DNA of 64,000 nucleotides from Tetradesmus obliquus (taxonomy: Eukaryota; Chlorophyta; Chlorophyceae; Sphaeropleales; Scenedesmaceae): positions 2,963,501-3,027,500 of the forward strand of contig CP126197.1 in the NCBI GenBank assembly GCA_030272155.1, written 5' to 3'. Positions 23,923 through 34,791 of this stretch are shown in pieces. The first letter of the stretch is position 1; each line of letters starts with the position of its first letter. The position numbers and the translations under genes are program-made. The notes below the pieces were generated by a model. That model saw only the letters and a program-made list of their open reading frames with translations. It ran no database searches and was not told the DNA's origin.

Positions 23923-24680
23923 GCGGCACGCCCCTGAAACTAGGGGCATCCAAAACCGCAGGCGGCACGGTCGGAAAACCCGCCTGCTGCTTGGCACACA
24001 CAGGTGTGGCCGCGGCCCCCCATTCAAGTGCTACGTCAAGGCTCCACAAATGCACACGGCGCATGCACAACAAGGTTGGGCGACTCTCCAGACCCCCCAG
24101 CCAGGCAGAGGCTGCTTCAACCAGACAAAATGGGTGGGCATGAATAAGCACCCCAGCCCTGAGAGTCACCACACAAGCCGGCAGCAGCTGTCGCTGCTGG
24201 CCCATATAGAGTACATCCACTCCAGGCCCACCGCAGGAAAGAATTGACGGTGTGCAGTCGAGGGAGCAGTCATCGTCGCCAGTACATGCAAGCCAAAAGA
24301 AAAGCATCCTGCCCTGCGGCGCGCACACACGCCAGCCTTGCGCCAACACAGTTGTGCCAACCACAGTATCAACCAACCAATGCGGAAAGCATTTAAAAAA
24401 GATGTGGCATTTGCCTCTGCAAGGCCTGTGCCTCATGCTGCTGCCTGTCATGCGGTCAGGGCATAACACAGCACACAGCTCCGCCTGCTGCCTTCCCAGT
24501 CGAGCAGCTGCTGCCGATTCTGCATCAGCACAAACAAGTCACACAAGATGCGCCTGTCCAACTTGCTGTGGCACACACAAACACATACATGCCACACATG
24601 TGTATGCTGCTGGTGCACAGCTGCTGACCGACTGCACTACCACAGCTAGCAGCACTTCGAATGCACGGACAAGCTGTCCC

Positions 24681-24728
24681 CATCCTTGACTGCACCAGCC
24701 ACTGCATCCTTGACTGCACCAGCCACTG
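24681..24728. repeat. 24-bp tandem duplication
   Basis: The unit starting CATCCTTGACTG occurs twice, head to tail and without mismatch. Confidence 0.95.
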
Positions 24729-25644
24729 CAGACCCAACCCGCCTGCAGTACACACCAAGTGCACCACAAACCGACAGCCGGGCCCGCACACATAAGAAGC
24801 AGCTGCCAGCAGCTGCAAACGGCACACCGTGAAGCAAGCACACAGCAGCTGGCCGCCCGCACTGCACGTGCGCCCAGCCATGCTGTCACGTCTCAACTCA
24901 AGCTCTCCGCACAGTCTTGCGGTCGTGCTGATATAGATACAAGCAGGTAGCGTAGCAGGCCCCCATGCAGTACGCACACACCGGGGCTGGCGAGCGTGCA
25001 GTGCCGCGTATCCAAAAGGTATTTGGCCTGAATACCAGCGACAAATCCCCGCACTGCACGCACAACCAGCCCGCAAAAAACTCCTGCATGGGTGCTACGC
25101 TACCAGTACAATCAATCTCAGTGCATCCTGGTTGGCTAGGCACTCCAGAAGCACCGGCAAAACAAGGCAGCAGGCAGCCGCTTGATCGAGAAGCTGCCTG
25201 TGCACTCCACCCAACCCAACCCCAGCACACACCCCTGACATACACGCACACACAGACATGCATCACCCGCACACGCTGCCAGTCATATTGCAGAGCAGCT
25301 GCACAACGGTGAGCAGAAGGCCCTGCAAGCTGCACCGGTCTCAGCCAGCCAGCAGAAAGGAATGTTTGCAGCACGCGCATTCCATACAACAGCACCACAT
25401 GTCTGCATGGGGCTGCCTCCCAAAACCGGCATCAACAGCAAGCAAGCAGCGGCACCTTTCACCGCCCAGGCGCCGCCAGGATGCCATGCACATGCACACA
25501 GATACCGAATCAAAAAATGCTGTGGAAGTGCGCTAGAGGCCTCCAGGCTGCCACCTACATTGATGATGGCCGCAATGCGCGGCAACAACGCTGCAGATTG
25601 CGCGCAGCAGCGTGCACACGACACGCCACACAATATTGCGCCCA

Positions 25645-28309
25645 TCACACCAGCGCCGACTGGCGCTCTTCCTGCTGCTGCTCCGCAGCCACCTGCTGCT
25701 GCTGCTGCTGCGGCGGCGGCTGCTCTTGCTGCTGCTGCTGCTTGCCGCGTGCGGCAAGCGGCCGCCGCGAGCGCAGCTGGCGCTCGGCCGCCAGCGCTGC
25801 ATTGTGCTCGCGCATGCGGCCCGCCCAGTCCTTGAAGCCCAGCCAATTCTGCGTCTCCTCAAACATGGACTCGCTCATGCTACCAAAGCAGAGCGCGTCA
25901 ACATGCTCCAGGTCGATGCCGCGGTAGCAGGCCGGCTCAAAGCTCTTGCGCTCCAGCTCACTCAGCGCTGCCTGGTCAAACCTGGTCGAGAGGTTGCCCA
26001 GGGTCACGCGGACCTGCTGGGATGCGGCCGTCGCGCGCAGCTGCAGCAGCAGCGCCTCAGGCGAGGCCAGCGCGTAGCTGGGCTGCTCGCAGTCACGCAT
26101 CTCGCCGCCGGTCAGCACGAGGCCCACGCGGTGCCGCGACAGCACCTGGCAGAAGGCCAGGTAGCCGGAGCGGCTTCCGGTGTTGTAAAGGCCTGCCGTC
26201 AGCTCCGCCTGGAGACAGCAGCACAGAAGGAGAAGGCGCAGAGACAGCAGGGCAGCCAGCACGCAGCGTGAGGATGAGAAGAATTTGCAAAACACAATGC
26301 TGGCAGACATGGTGCAAAGCCATCACTGCAAGCATGCACCGGCAAGCGCGCAACGCCAGGCGGCTCGAGATTGCGCCTTGCATAATCAGCATGCAGACCA
26401 AACAGCATGCCAGCGCCACCACGCACCGCATGAGCCGCCTGGTTGTACCACCAGTGGATTGTCGGCAGCTTTGCATGCAGCCGCACGCCCGCGTCGCCCA
26501 GCGTCTGCCGCGCGCGGCCCAGCAGCTGGTCTGCATGCAGCAGCAGCAGGCTGCTGTACCACTGCAGGAAGAAGCGGCCGTACTCGCTGTCCCAGCTGCC
26601 CTGGTGGTGGAAGAAGCCTGTTTGGTGCGGCCACTGGCAGTAGCTGCCTGCGTCATGCGGGCCGCTGTTGCCCCAGTGGGGCTGCCCGACCTGCTGCGCT
26701 GCTGCTGAGAGGGATGCCACCATGAAGCGATCATAACACTGCAGGGCGGAAAGCAGATCATCATGGCAGCGATGTTAGGATCGCTTCAAGGTGGCAGTTG
26801 AGCAGGACCCCAGCTTGTGGTCAACATAAGGCAACAATCTCATGCAGGTATGACAGCACTGGCAGGGCTACTGTTGTTGCTGCCTGCAATACTAAGCAAC
26901 AGCGGCAAGCCATTGATGAATACCACAAGAATCATGCCCACCTGAAACTCTCCAATACCGGGAAAGTTCCAGCGGCTGTCCAGCGGCGTCGAAGGGTAGC
27001 GGAACTCGCCCCGCGGCCCCAGCCCTATGTCAGCATCTGTGACCACGCTGCCCAGCAATTCGCTGAAGGCATCGCGGAACGCTGCCATGAAGTCTGTGTA
27101 GGCCTGCAGCGCGGTGCGGCCAGCCAGCGCCGGCACTGCAATGCAGAAGGTGATGGAGGCGGGGCAGGCGCATTGAGCCAGAAGCACATGCACTAGTAGC
27201 AAGCCAGACAGCGCTGCTGGTGGGTTGAGATGCTACGGGGTCTACCTTCAGCCAGCAGCGATGGCTGCTTCAACACAGTACAAGTTCGACAGAAAGCACG
27301 CCAATGGCGACGTTCCTATGGCTCTTTGACGGCAACATGCTGCTGATGAATCAGCGCTGCAGTGAACAGCAGTGCTGCATAATGACGACCCAGCAGCGGC
27401 CGGCTCACACTGAGGCACGCGCTGCTTACACATCTATGCGGCAATTTCCACAGCATAACGGTTGCAGAAAGCCAGCTGCTGCTCACCATGGTCCACCCCC
27501 ACGGACAGGCACTCTGTGTTGCGGCAGCCAGCCCTGTCTGTGAAGAACATGTCCGGGCACTGCTTGCCCTCTTCCAGCACCCACGCCGGCAGCGTGTGCT
27601 TGTCGTCCCCGTGGAAGCAAAAAGATACCTTCACACGCAGGCCTACTTCCTGCGCCACCCGAAACAGCGCCTGGTACTGCGCCCAGTCATACTGCTGTGG
27701 TGCTGACTCCACCTGGCCCCACCAGATGTTCACCACAACCCCCCAGACGCCAAGCCGCTGCAGCGCCTTGAGACCGCCCCTAGCAGCCTGCAGGATGGTC
27801 AGAAGCAGCACAAGGAACAACTTTAGCAGTCAGCACCCAGCAATTGCCAGCACTGCCTCGGAGCAGGGCAGCCGAGCCAAATGCAGCAGCTCACCTCTGG
27901 CTGGCGGTAGCAGGCCGCGCAGAGCTCGTCACAAAGGCTCACGAAGAGAGGAACAGCGGGCTGCTGCTCCGGCTGCGAGGCAGGCGCACATGACTCGTTT
28001 AGCACCACCTTGCGTGGCCAAAGGCAACTTGACCGCTGCCACCAGCGAAGCTCGCACCTCTTCCAGCCGTCTGTGAGTGCTAAATGCTACGATGGAGTTC
28101 TGCTGGAACTGCTGTTCGGGCTGATGATGCACGCGCTGCTGGACCAGCTCCACTGTGCTGGCCAGCGCAGCAGGCGCCTGGCAGGCAGCCTGCAGGCTTC
28201 GTCGAACAACTGCTACATGATTTGCTACTGGTGTGTGCTGCTTGTGTGTCCGTCTAGGCTCAACTTTCGCTATATTTGATGAAGGGGAGCGCTGCAGCAG
28301 AGATTGCAT
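25645..28309 (-). CDS. beta-amylase-like protein, probably non-catalytic
   Basis: Glycosyl hydrolase family 14 fold, 566 residues. Exons, minus strand: 28058-28309, 27895-27972, 27487-27787, 26942-27135, 26427-26738, 25645-26208; phases join. The N-terminus is basic and Ser/Gln-rich (possible plastid targeting). Family landmarks: AVPLFVSLCDEL, LKALQRLGVWGVVV, IWWGQVE, GRTALQAYTDFM, GLGPRGEFRYPS (first catalytic Glu retained, about residue 254), WNFPGIGEFQ, FFLQWYSSLLLLHAD, IHWWY, AELTAGLYN, TGGEMRDCEQ. Deviations from soybean numbering: Asp53 (V-D-x-W-W-G) is Asn; the GGNVGD loop after FH is deleted (FHGDDKHTLP); and the second catalytic Glu380 (GENAL-P-R-Y-D) is replaced (LGNLSTRFD, Gly at that position). 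By analogy with plant BAM4/BAM9 it may regulate starch breakdown or act as a carbohydrate sensor rather than hydrolyse starch. The C-terminus is a Gln-rich tail. Confidence 0.92.
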
Positions 28310-29754
28310 GATTGTCTTCGTTCATCTAAATCTTTAGGGTCATACTTGCCACAAGCCTCCTCAATATGCCAAAGCCACAGGGTGCATGCTTCTTTAGGAC
28401 AAGGCTGCTGAGGTGGCACAACTGTGGGTTCTACGGGACTCGCAGATGATGCGATCAGATGTCATTTGAAGCTAAAAAGGTACAAATCGATACAAACAAG
28501 ACCTCCGGCATGCTGGTCGGCCCTCGTATGATAGTTTACTCAAAGTGACCTGTTGGAAGGGATGCAATCATCTGGCTATCGCCCGTGCCGCGCGTAAGCA
28601 TTATTCCGTGGGTTTTCTTGCTTTTACTCCACACGGGCTTGTTTGAGCCTTACAGGTGCTACCACATCGGAGATGAGAGCAGCTTGGTGGGCGCAAGACG
28701 GGCACAAAGCGTGAATGCACCTCGCCAACGTCAACATATGTAGGTGTTTCTGTTTCATTGGCGATTGTCGGCTTCACATGGCTGAACGGCGGACATTCTC
28801 AGAGGTTGTGAACTCCCAGAGAAGGGCACAGCAGAACTCCTACCAAGGTTGACGGCAGCAGAATGTGGTTCCCATTATCAGCAAACCTTCGAATATGCAT
28901 GCATTCTTTCGTGGTACCATGTGCTCGTCCACAGCGCCGGGCAGCGTCTGCTTCCAAGCACTGCCTGCGTTGTCCAGGCCTGAGCGGCTGCTGCAGGCCC
29001 TTGCAGACCTGCACTTGACTCCTAGCTTAGCATGACAGCTGCGCGCCTACATTAATGTATAATATTGTGACGGAAATGCAGCACAGCTTGCTGTAGCTTG
29101 CTGTACTAGCTTAGCATGACAGCTGCGCGCCTACATTAATGTACAATATTGTGACGGAAATGCAGCACAGCTTGCGGTGCCCGGCAAGCAAGGCCTAGGC
29201 TTGCCAGCCTGAGGCGCCCCCACCCGCCCAGTGGAAGGTGCAAATCACATCTATACATGACACGGTTTGGCCTGATATCTTTATGGCTGGGCGCCACGCT
29301 AGTAAGAAGTGGCGTTTCCATTTTTACACAGCTGATATTGCTGCACTGGGCTGACTACTGTGTGCCATGCACCAACACGTGCGCCGTCACCTGCACGATC
29401 AGCAACAACTGATCCCGCCGGCGTGAGGGTGAGCGGCAGCTGACGTGGTGTACAGGGCGTGGAGTATGTCTATATGTCTGATACGCTCCATGAATGACCG
29501 TAGCAGCCTCTTGTCGCTGCACAACGCAGCACGCAGTCTGGACCGTTGGGCCAAGATGCCCTTGCCAGTTCTGCAGAATGCAGACAGACACGGCCTGTGT
29601 CATCTGAAGCTCACACCCGCGGCTTCTGCGTGTGCCGAGCAGACAGCAGAGGTTCACGAAATCAACATCAAACAATAAGAGCCGCTGCCGCTTTTTTCAC
29701 GCGACGTTCGTGTCTACTTCGAGATCTAGGTTCGCAGCAAACCGCTGAAGCAGC
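28310..29754. other. divergent intergenic region
   Basis: Lies between two divergent genes, so it should hold both promoters. It contains a 70-bp direct repeat (29022-29175). A plus-strand open frame at 29445-29678 lacks family support. Confidence 0.45.
29022..29175. repeat. 70-bp direct repeat, two copies
   Basis: Copies at 29022-29091 and 29106-29175 (84-bp period) differ at one base (ATGTATAAT versus ATGTACAAT). Each begins CTAGCTTAGCATGACAG and ends GCACAGCTTGC. The near identity indicates a recent duplication. Confidence 0.95.
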
Positions 29755-31258
29755 ATGCAGCAGCTTCAGCAACAGATCAACGGACTGAACAGACATGCAG
29801 TTGGCAGCAGATGTCGAGGGTTACCAGGGCGTGTCTCTGGGGCGGCAGTGGCAGGTGGGTGTGCAGCAGCAGCAAGTGACCTCACCCACACACAACACAT
29901 TGGCACTTCAGGGCTCTGATCGTGCATCCGCCTGAACGACTGCTACGCAGCACGTCATGCACGCAGCAGACAGCAGCAACTACAGCGGCTGGTGGTGAGG
30001 AGCGCTGAGGTGAGCAAGACCAAGCACTGTACTGTTAGCTGTACAAGCCTCTACTGCCAGTGCAGCTGGAACTTTTGTGCTCTGATATTACTCGCAGCAA
30101 AACACATCCTTGAACTTTCGATCATGTTGACCAGCATTAGCTGGCACTCTACCTACTAGTGTTAAGTGTAAATGTCCATTGCAATACCTTGAGGTTAGTG
30201 TCACGCAGACAGAGCAGCTCCTGCAGGTGCTTGATGCTTACTGCTGCAGTGGTGACAGCTGCAATGCAATGTTGCTGCATGCAGAAAGCTGCTGAGCTGC
30301 TGCGCGAGGGCAACGCAAAATACACTGCGAAGGACCTTATGGGTGCATTGAAGCTCTACGAAGATGTTCTGAACCAGGTTGGATATGCTGCAAGGTCTGC
30401 TTGCAGGACAGCAGTTGCAGGATGCTGCTTGCAGGACGATGCCGGCAGGACACTGAAGCGCAACAGAACTGCATGGAAACAATCTGTTTTGTTGTCTTTT
30501 ATGGTTCATGACTGTTCATGACTGTGGTGAACTGTGACATAGTGAGCTTGGAACAGGTCAGACCAGCCTGAGTTCTGCACAGCAAGCAGTTGTGACCAGC
30601 AGCTGCCACAGTTGTGCAGACAAGCTAGCCGATACAACAGAATATTGCATGTCCCCTGCAATCAGCTTGGCAGCTTCGCCGCCAGCGGCCTGCCTGCACC
30701 CTCAGCTGCTGCTGCTGCTGTGCGTGGTGCCTTGCAGGATGGCGTGACTACACGGCAGAAGCAGGAGGCGCTGTACGGGTCCACTGCAGTGCACGCCACA
30801 TTCGGGGATGTAGAGCTGGCGCAGATCACACTGCGAGGTGGGGCGGGTGCTGATGCTATGGCTTGATGGGTAACATGATGATGATGCGACGTGGGGCTGC
30901 CTGCTTCACACGCCAGCAAACCTGCACATGAGCCCTGTTCACTGCCTGTCTGGCACTGTGCAAAGGTTCAATGTTCTGCCAGCTGGTGGACCACCAGTGC
31001 AACCCTGCCTGTGCTGGTTTGTGGCTGCATGTGTGCGAGGCTTAGCGTGATGCCTGACGGCATGTACTGCTGCATATACTGCTGCTTGTACTGCTGCTTG
31101 TACTGCTGCTTGTACTGCTGCTTGTTCTGCTGCCATTTGTCATGCAGAGGGCATAAAGACTGGGCTGGACTTTGAGCAGGCGGTGAATGATCCAGAGATG
31201 GTGGAGATGGTCACGTCAACACAGGTGCTGCAGCAGCAGCAGCAGCAGCAGCAGCAGC

Positions 31259-31290
<32 letters not shown>

Positions 31291-32184
31291 TTTAATTGCT
31301 TGATAGCGCCATGTACGGTGGCATTTTGTTTTGTGCAGTGGGTGTGGGCAGTTAACCGTATGCCAGTTTGATGCATAGGGCGGCACTCGCACTCACTTCT
31401 GACATTGTGTGCCGTACTCGCCAAGCCACTGCTGACGCTGTGTATTGCGCACTGTGGCTCCACTCCAGTGACATACGTGTGCCATTCTCATACGTACTGC
31501 TGCTGCTGTTGCTGCTGCTGCGCTGCTGCTCACTCCCGGCTGCCCTGCATGCTTGCAGATCCTCATCCAGCTGAAGCGCTTCAATCAGCAAGCACAGGCA
31601 GCAGTAGCAGCACGTGCGCGGGTGACACTGCCAGGCTCCGGCAGCAGCGGCGGCAGCAGCAGGGCCAGGACCAAACCTTCTGCTGCTCCTTTGGATCAAG
31701 ACTTAGGCAGCATTCTTGGCACACCGGATTCTGAAACAGCAGGCGTAGACACATCAGTGGGAGGTGAGGATAACTGCGCTGCTGTTGTGTTAAGTGGTGG
31801 ATGCCATTTGAGCACAGTTCAATGCAGCCGAGACACAGCTGCTGGTCTGCAAGCATGTGCAGTGCTGCAGTTGGTTATATGCTGTTTGTGTCAGCTGAAC
31901 TTCAACTACCAACCTCCAGCCGGCAGGATTTATGGGTTCCGCAGCCGTCGTGCAGTCAGCAGGTGCTGCAATGCAATAAGGTGCTAATGCACAAATACGT
32001 AAGTTCTGGCAAACACTGCGCACAGGCTGCCACTGCTGCCTCTGACAACCTGTGTCGCTGCTGCCCTTGTTGCTTGCCTGCTGCAGCCATCATCAGGCGC
32101 GTGCTGCTGGTGCTGCTGGTTGGCGTAGGCCTGGGCACTGCACTGTTCTTTGCTGGACTGGAAACGCTGTTCCCCAAGTACTGA
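29755..32184 (+). CDS. plastid-targeted TPR-like protein with C-terminal membrane anchor
   Basis: 243 residues; exons 29755-29854, 29951-30009, 30285-30377, 30738-30837, 31148-31224, 31559-31763, 32087-32184, all in phase. The first two exons form a transit-peptide-like leader (Arg/Ser/Ala/Gln-rich, no acids until RLVVRSAE, about residue 53). Exon 3 is a TPR helix pair (KAAELLREGNAKYTAKD, ALKLYEDVLNQ). Exon 4 continues with QKQEALYGSTAVHATFGDVE and LAQITLR, as in plant TPR-like plastid proteins. Exon 5 holds GLDFEQAVNDPEM. A Ser/Gly-rich linker leads to the C-terminal transmembrane helix (about 217-235, VLLVLLVGVGLGTALFF) and the end ETLFPKY. A thylakoid or envelope-anchored assembly/scaffold role is inferred; no partner is evident. 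Intron 4 has a 12-bp tandem repeat and intron 5 starts with a CAG tract. Confidence 0.82.
31064..31132 (+). repeat. 12-bp tandem repeat in TPR-gene intron
   Basis: The TACTGCTGCTTG unit repeats about four to five times in the intron 30838-31147. Confidence 0.85.
31231..31289 (+). repeat. CAG tract just after a splice donor
   Basis: About 19 CAG units with one CGG interruption, starting six bases after the exon end at 31224 (CAG|GTGCTG). Because the repeat frame is open, imprecise splicing would add polyglutamine. Confidence 0.9.
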
Positions 32185-33326
32185 CCATGCCGTGCATGCA
32201 GCTCATGCGGCGGCATCTGGTTGACTGGCTTTTGCGGCAGCAGAACAGCCAGATTAGTGGCAGTGTGGCGTGAAGAGTATCAGGCAGATCTTGGACACCA
32301 AGCCTTGGCGGCCAGAGCAAGCTGCGTTACACATTGGTTTGCTTTTGCATTTGTGTGTGTGGCGTGCCCTGGGTGGGCCGGGCCTGGCCCCTAGGGGAAA
32401 GTGGCTCTGGTTCAGCATGTGCAGCTCTGCCGCGTGGGCTGCGTGTTCAGCAGAGGACAGTACGATTGTTTGCAACATATCCAGCCGATTGTGCGTCGTC
32501 TGCCGGGCCCCGTGCTGTGTTTGGCTGCTGAGCAGGGCCTGCAGCAGTGGAGCAGGTGCAGCAGCTGCTGCATATGCTCCAGCGGCTTGTTGCTGATTGT
32601 GGAGAGCGTGCCAGATGTGCGTGGTGTGCGTCACGCGCTCGACTTGATGTGGTTGTTACAGCAGTGCATCCACTGGTAACACAGCCATCGCTTCTGGTTG
32701 CTGGATTCAAACTGGACGATCTCTGTTCCTGCCTTACATTTATTTACATGTGCAAAATACGTACCAGCACCAACACAGCTGTCAAAGGCAGCACGAGACG
32801 ACCAGGAAAGGAACAAATCCTTTTTAGATGATCTGGCAACCAGCCGCTGGCAGCAGCGCCACAATCCGTCAGCAACAAAAACAGTAGCAGAACTACTGCT
32901 TTGTATGATACAAACACCCAACAAATGCCACAGCATGGTGTCCAGCACTGCTTTTGCAGCAGCCTGGGTCAGCTGTCACATGTGTACAGCGGTTGATTGC
33001 CGACAGTCTGATGAAAACTTGTGTAGTGAGAAGTGTGACATCAGGCAGCGGTGCTAGACTCAGAAGAATCGGCTGCTGCTGTCTGAACGGCGCACCAGCG
33101 CATTGAGATGTCAAGACACGCTCACGCAGCCATAAAAGGCGCAGTCACTGCCGGTCAAAGCATAAGGAATGACAGACGCTGTGACACCAGTCAAATCAAA
33201 TCAAAAAAGCAATTCAATGACAGTGTCTGTCAGCAGCCAGCGCACGTCACAGGACACTGCGCCGCAACAATGCTGCGCCTCACAGCCGCTGCACGCCTGC
33301 ACAGGCGCTGCGCTATTACTTGCACA
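32185..33326. other. convergent intergenic region
   Basis: Lies between the stop codons of the TPR gene (+) and the papain-like gene (-), so it holds two 3' UTRs. Minus-strand TGTAA signals occur at 32734-32738 and 32744-32748, about 580 nt past the protease stop. No gene supported. Confidence 0.45.
32734..32748 (-). terminator. paired TGTAA polyadenylation signals
   Basis: Two minus-strand TGTAA motifs ten bases apart, downstream of the papain-like gene's stop at 33327. Confidence 0.35.
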
Positions 33327-34099
33327 TCATGTGGGGATGCAGGAGCATGCGCAGCTGCTGTTCTGTGGCGTGGGGCTAAAGTCATCCACCCCTGCACAGT
33401 ACCCAGCCAGCCGCAGCAGCTGCTCCTTGCTGCAATTATCATTCGCCTGCGTCTCATTCTTGCACTCCAGCCGGCCGATCCTGTAGCTCTCAGTCTGATT
33501 CCATGTGGGGATCAATGGCCTATTCACCAGCATACCTAACGGCGTGGCACGCGGGCAGCCTTTTGTGATGTACACAAAGCCGTCGACGCTGCCGTAGCTG
33601 CCCCAGGAGTTCTTAAGCATCCAGTAGCTGCTGCCATTGTAAAAAGTAAAGTTCTGCGCGCTGCCGGCAGGCGGCGGCCCAGCCCGGACCTGATTGTTAT
33701 ACCCCACCAGCAGCATTGCATGGTTCGCAATCTGGCTCGCAATGTTGCAGCCGAGGTAGCCTGCTCGGTACGTCTGCAGGATTGATGCATCCACAGAGAC
33801 CTTAGCAGGCGTCCTACTCAGCGCCTGGCCCAGTGCAAACTCATCAGGCGGTACCCAGGCCCATCCCTTGATGCCAGTGACGACAGGCTGGTATTGGCCC
33901 TCAGCACATTTCCCGGAGGAATCAGCTGCGGTGTTGCCATCTGATGGGTAGGTACCAAATGAGGGGCCGCCGTAGCTGCTGCCGACAGCAGCCACGCCGT
34001 TGCAGGCAAGGTAGTTGAGGAGCACGTGCACTGTGCCGCCCCTGCTGCAGCTGCTGCCTGGGAAGCACTCCATGAGCTGCTGTTCTGAGATGTCCTGTG

Positions 34100-34152
<53 letters not shown>

Positions 34153-34745
34153 GAGGAGGAGGAGGAGGAGGAGGAGGGAAACAATAGCAAGCCCACGGCG
34201 CTTGGTCAGCAAAAGTGAAAAAGGGAGAGCTGTGTGGAAGCACTGCCAAGCCATTCGCACAGCATGTGTAGCTCACTGCAAGGACGGCGCCTCAGCAGTA
34301 GCTAAACACAGCTATCGCCACCTTGCAATGGGATACCCTGCTGCTTGCAGCGGCCGTGCACGCTAGTATGAAGCTGCTGATATTGAACCGGACCACACCC
34401 CGATCGCCTGCTTGCATTAGCACAGCACCTCATACAGCGATACAGTTGAAAGTTGAGCACAGCAGCTCACCTGTGCGCTGCCGTTGTATCCCTGCATAGC
34501 CATTGTGGACTCCGCGAGCGCTGCAGCCACAAACGCAAAGCTGTTGCTGCAGTTGCTGGGCTGTGCTTTAGGCCCCCTGACAGCTCCTACCCGCAGCCAG
34601 TCAACTGCCTGAAAAGGTAGCAGCTTGCTGTATGGAAAGGCCACCTGCTTGGAACAGAAGGCTTCTGGGGTGAACGGCCCAGTTGGCAGCACCTGCTGCT
34701 GCAGCCGTCGGGTGGCTGCAGAGCTGTGCTCAAAGTACCTGTGTA

Positions 34746-34791
<46 letters not shown>

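Larger units (their letters stand above)
21194..25644. other. 4.4-kb interval without a supported gene
   Basis: Bounded by the methyltransferase ATG and the beta-amylase-like stop, both on minus. The plus strand is conspicuously C/A-rich (G/T-rich on minus) from about 21.7 to 25.6 kb. Open frames are short and without family resemblance; one minus-strand frame (23302-23640) has two hydrophobic stretches. It may be an extended 3' UTR of the beta-amylase-like gene, a non-coding transcript or plain intergenic DNA. It contains a 36-bp palindrome and a 24-bp tandem duplication. Confidence 0.4.

Noticed and set aside
34015-34218. Plus-strand polyGln/polyGlu open frame
   Set aside because: It is a product of the CAG and GAG microsatellite at the splice acceptor, with no conserved sequence.
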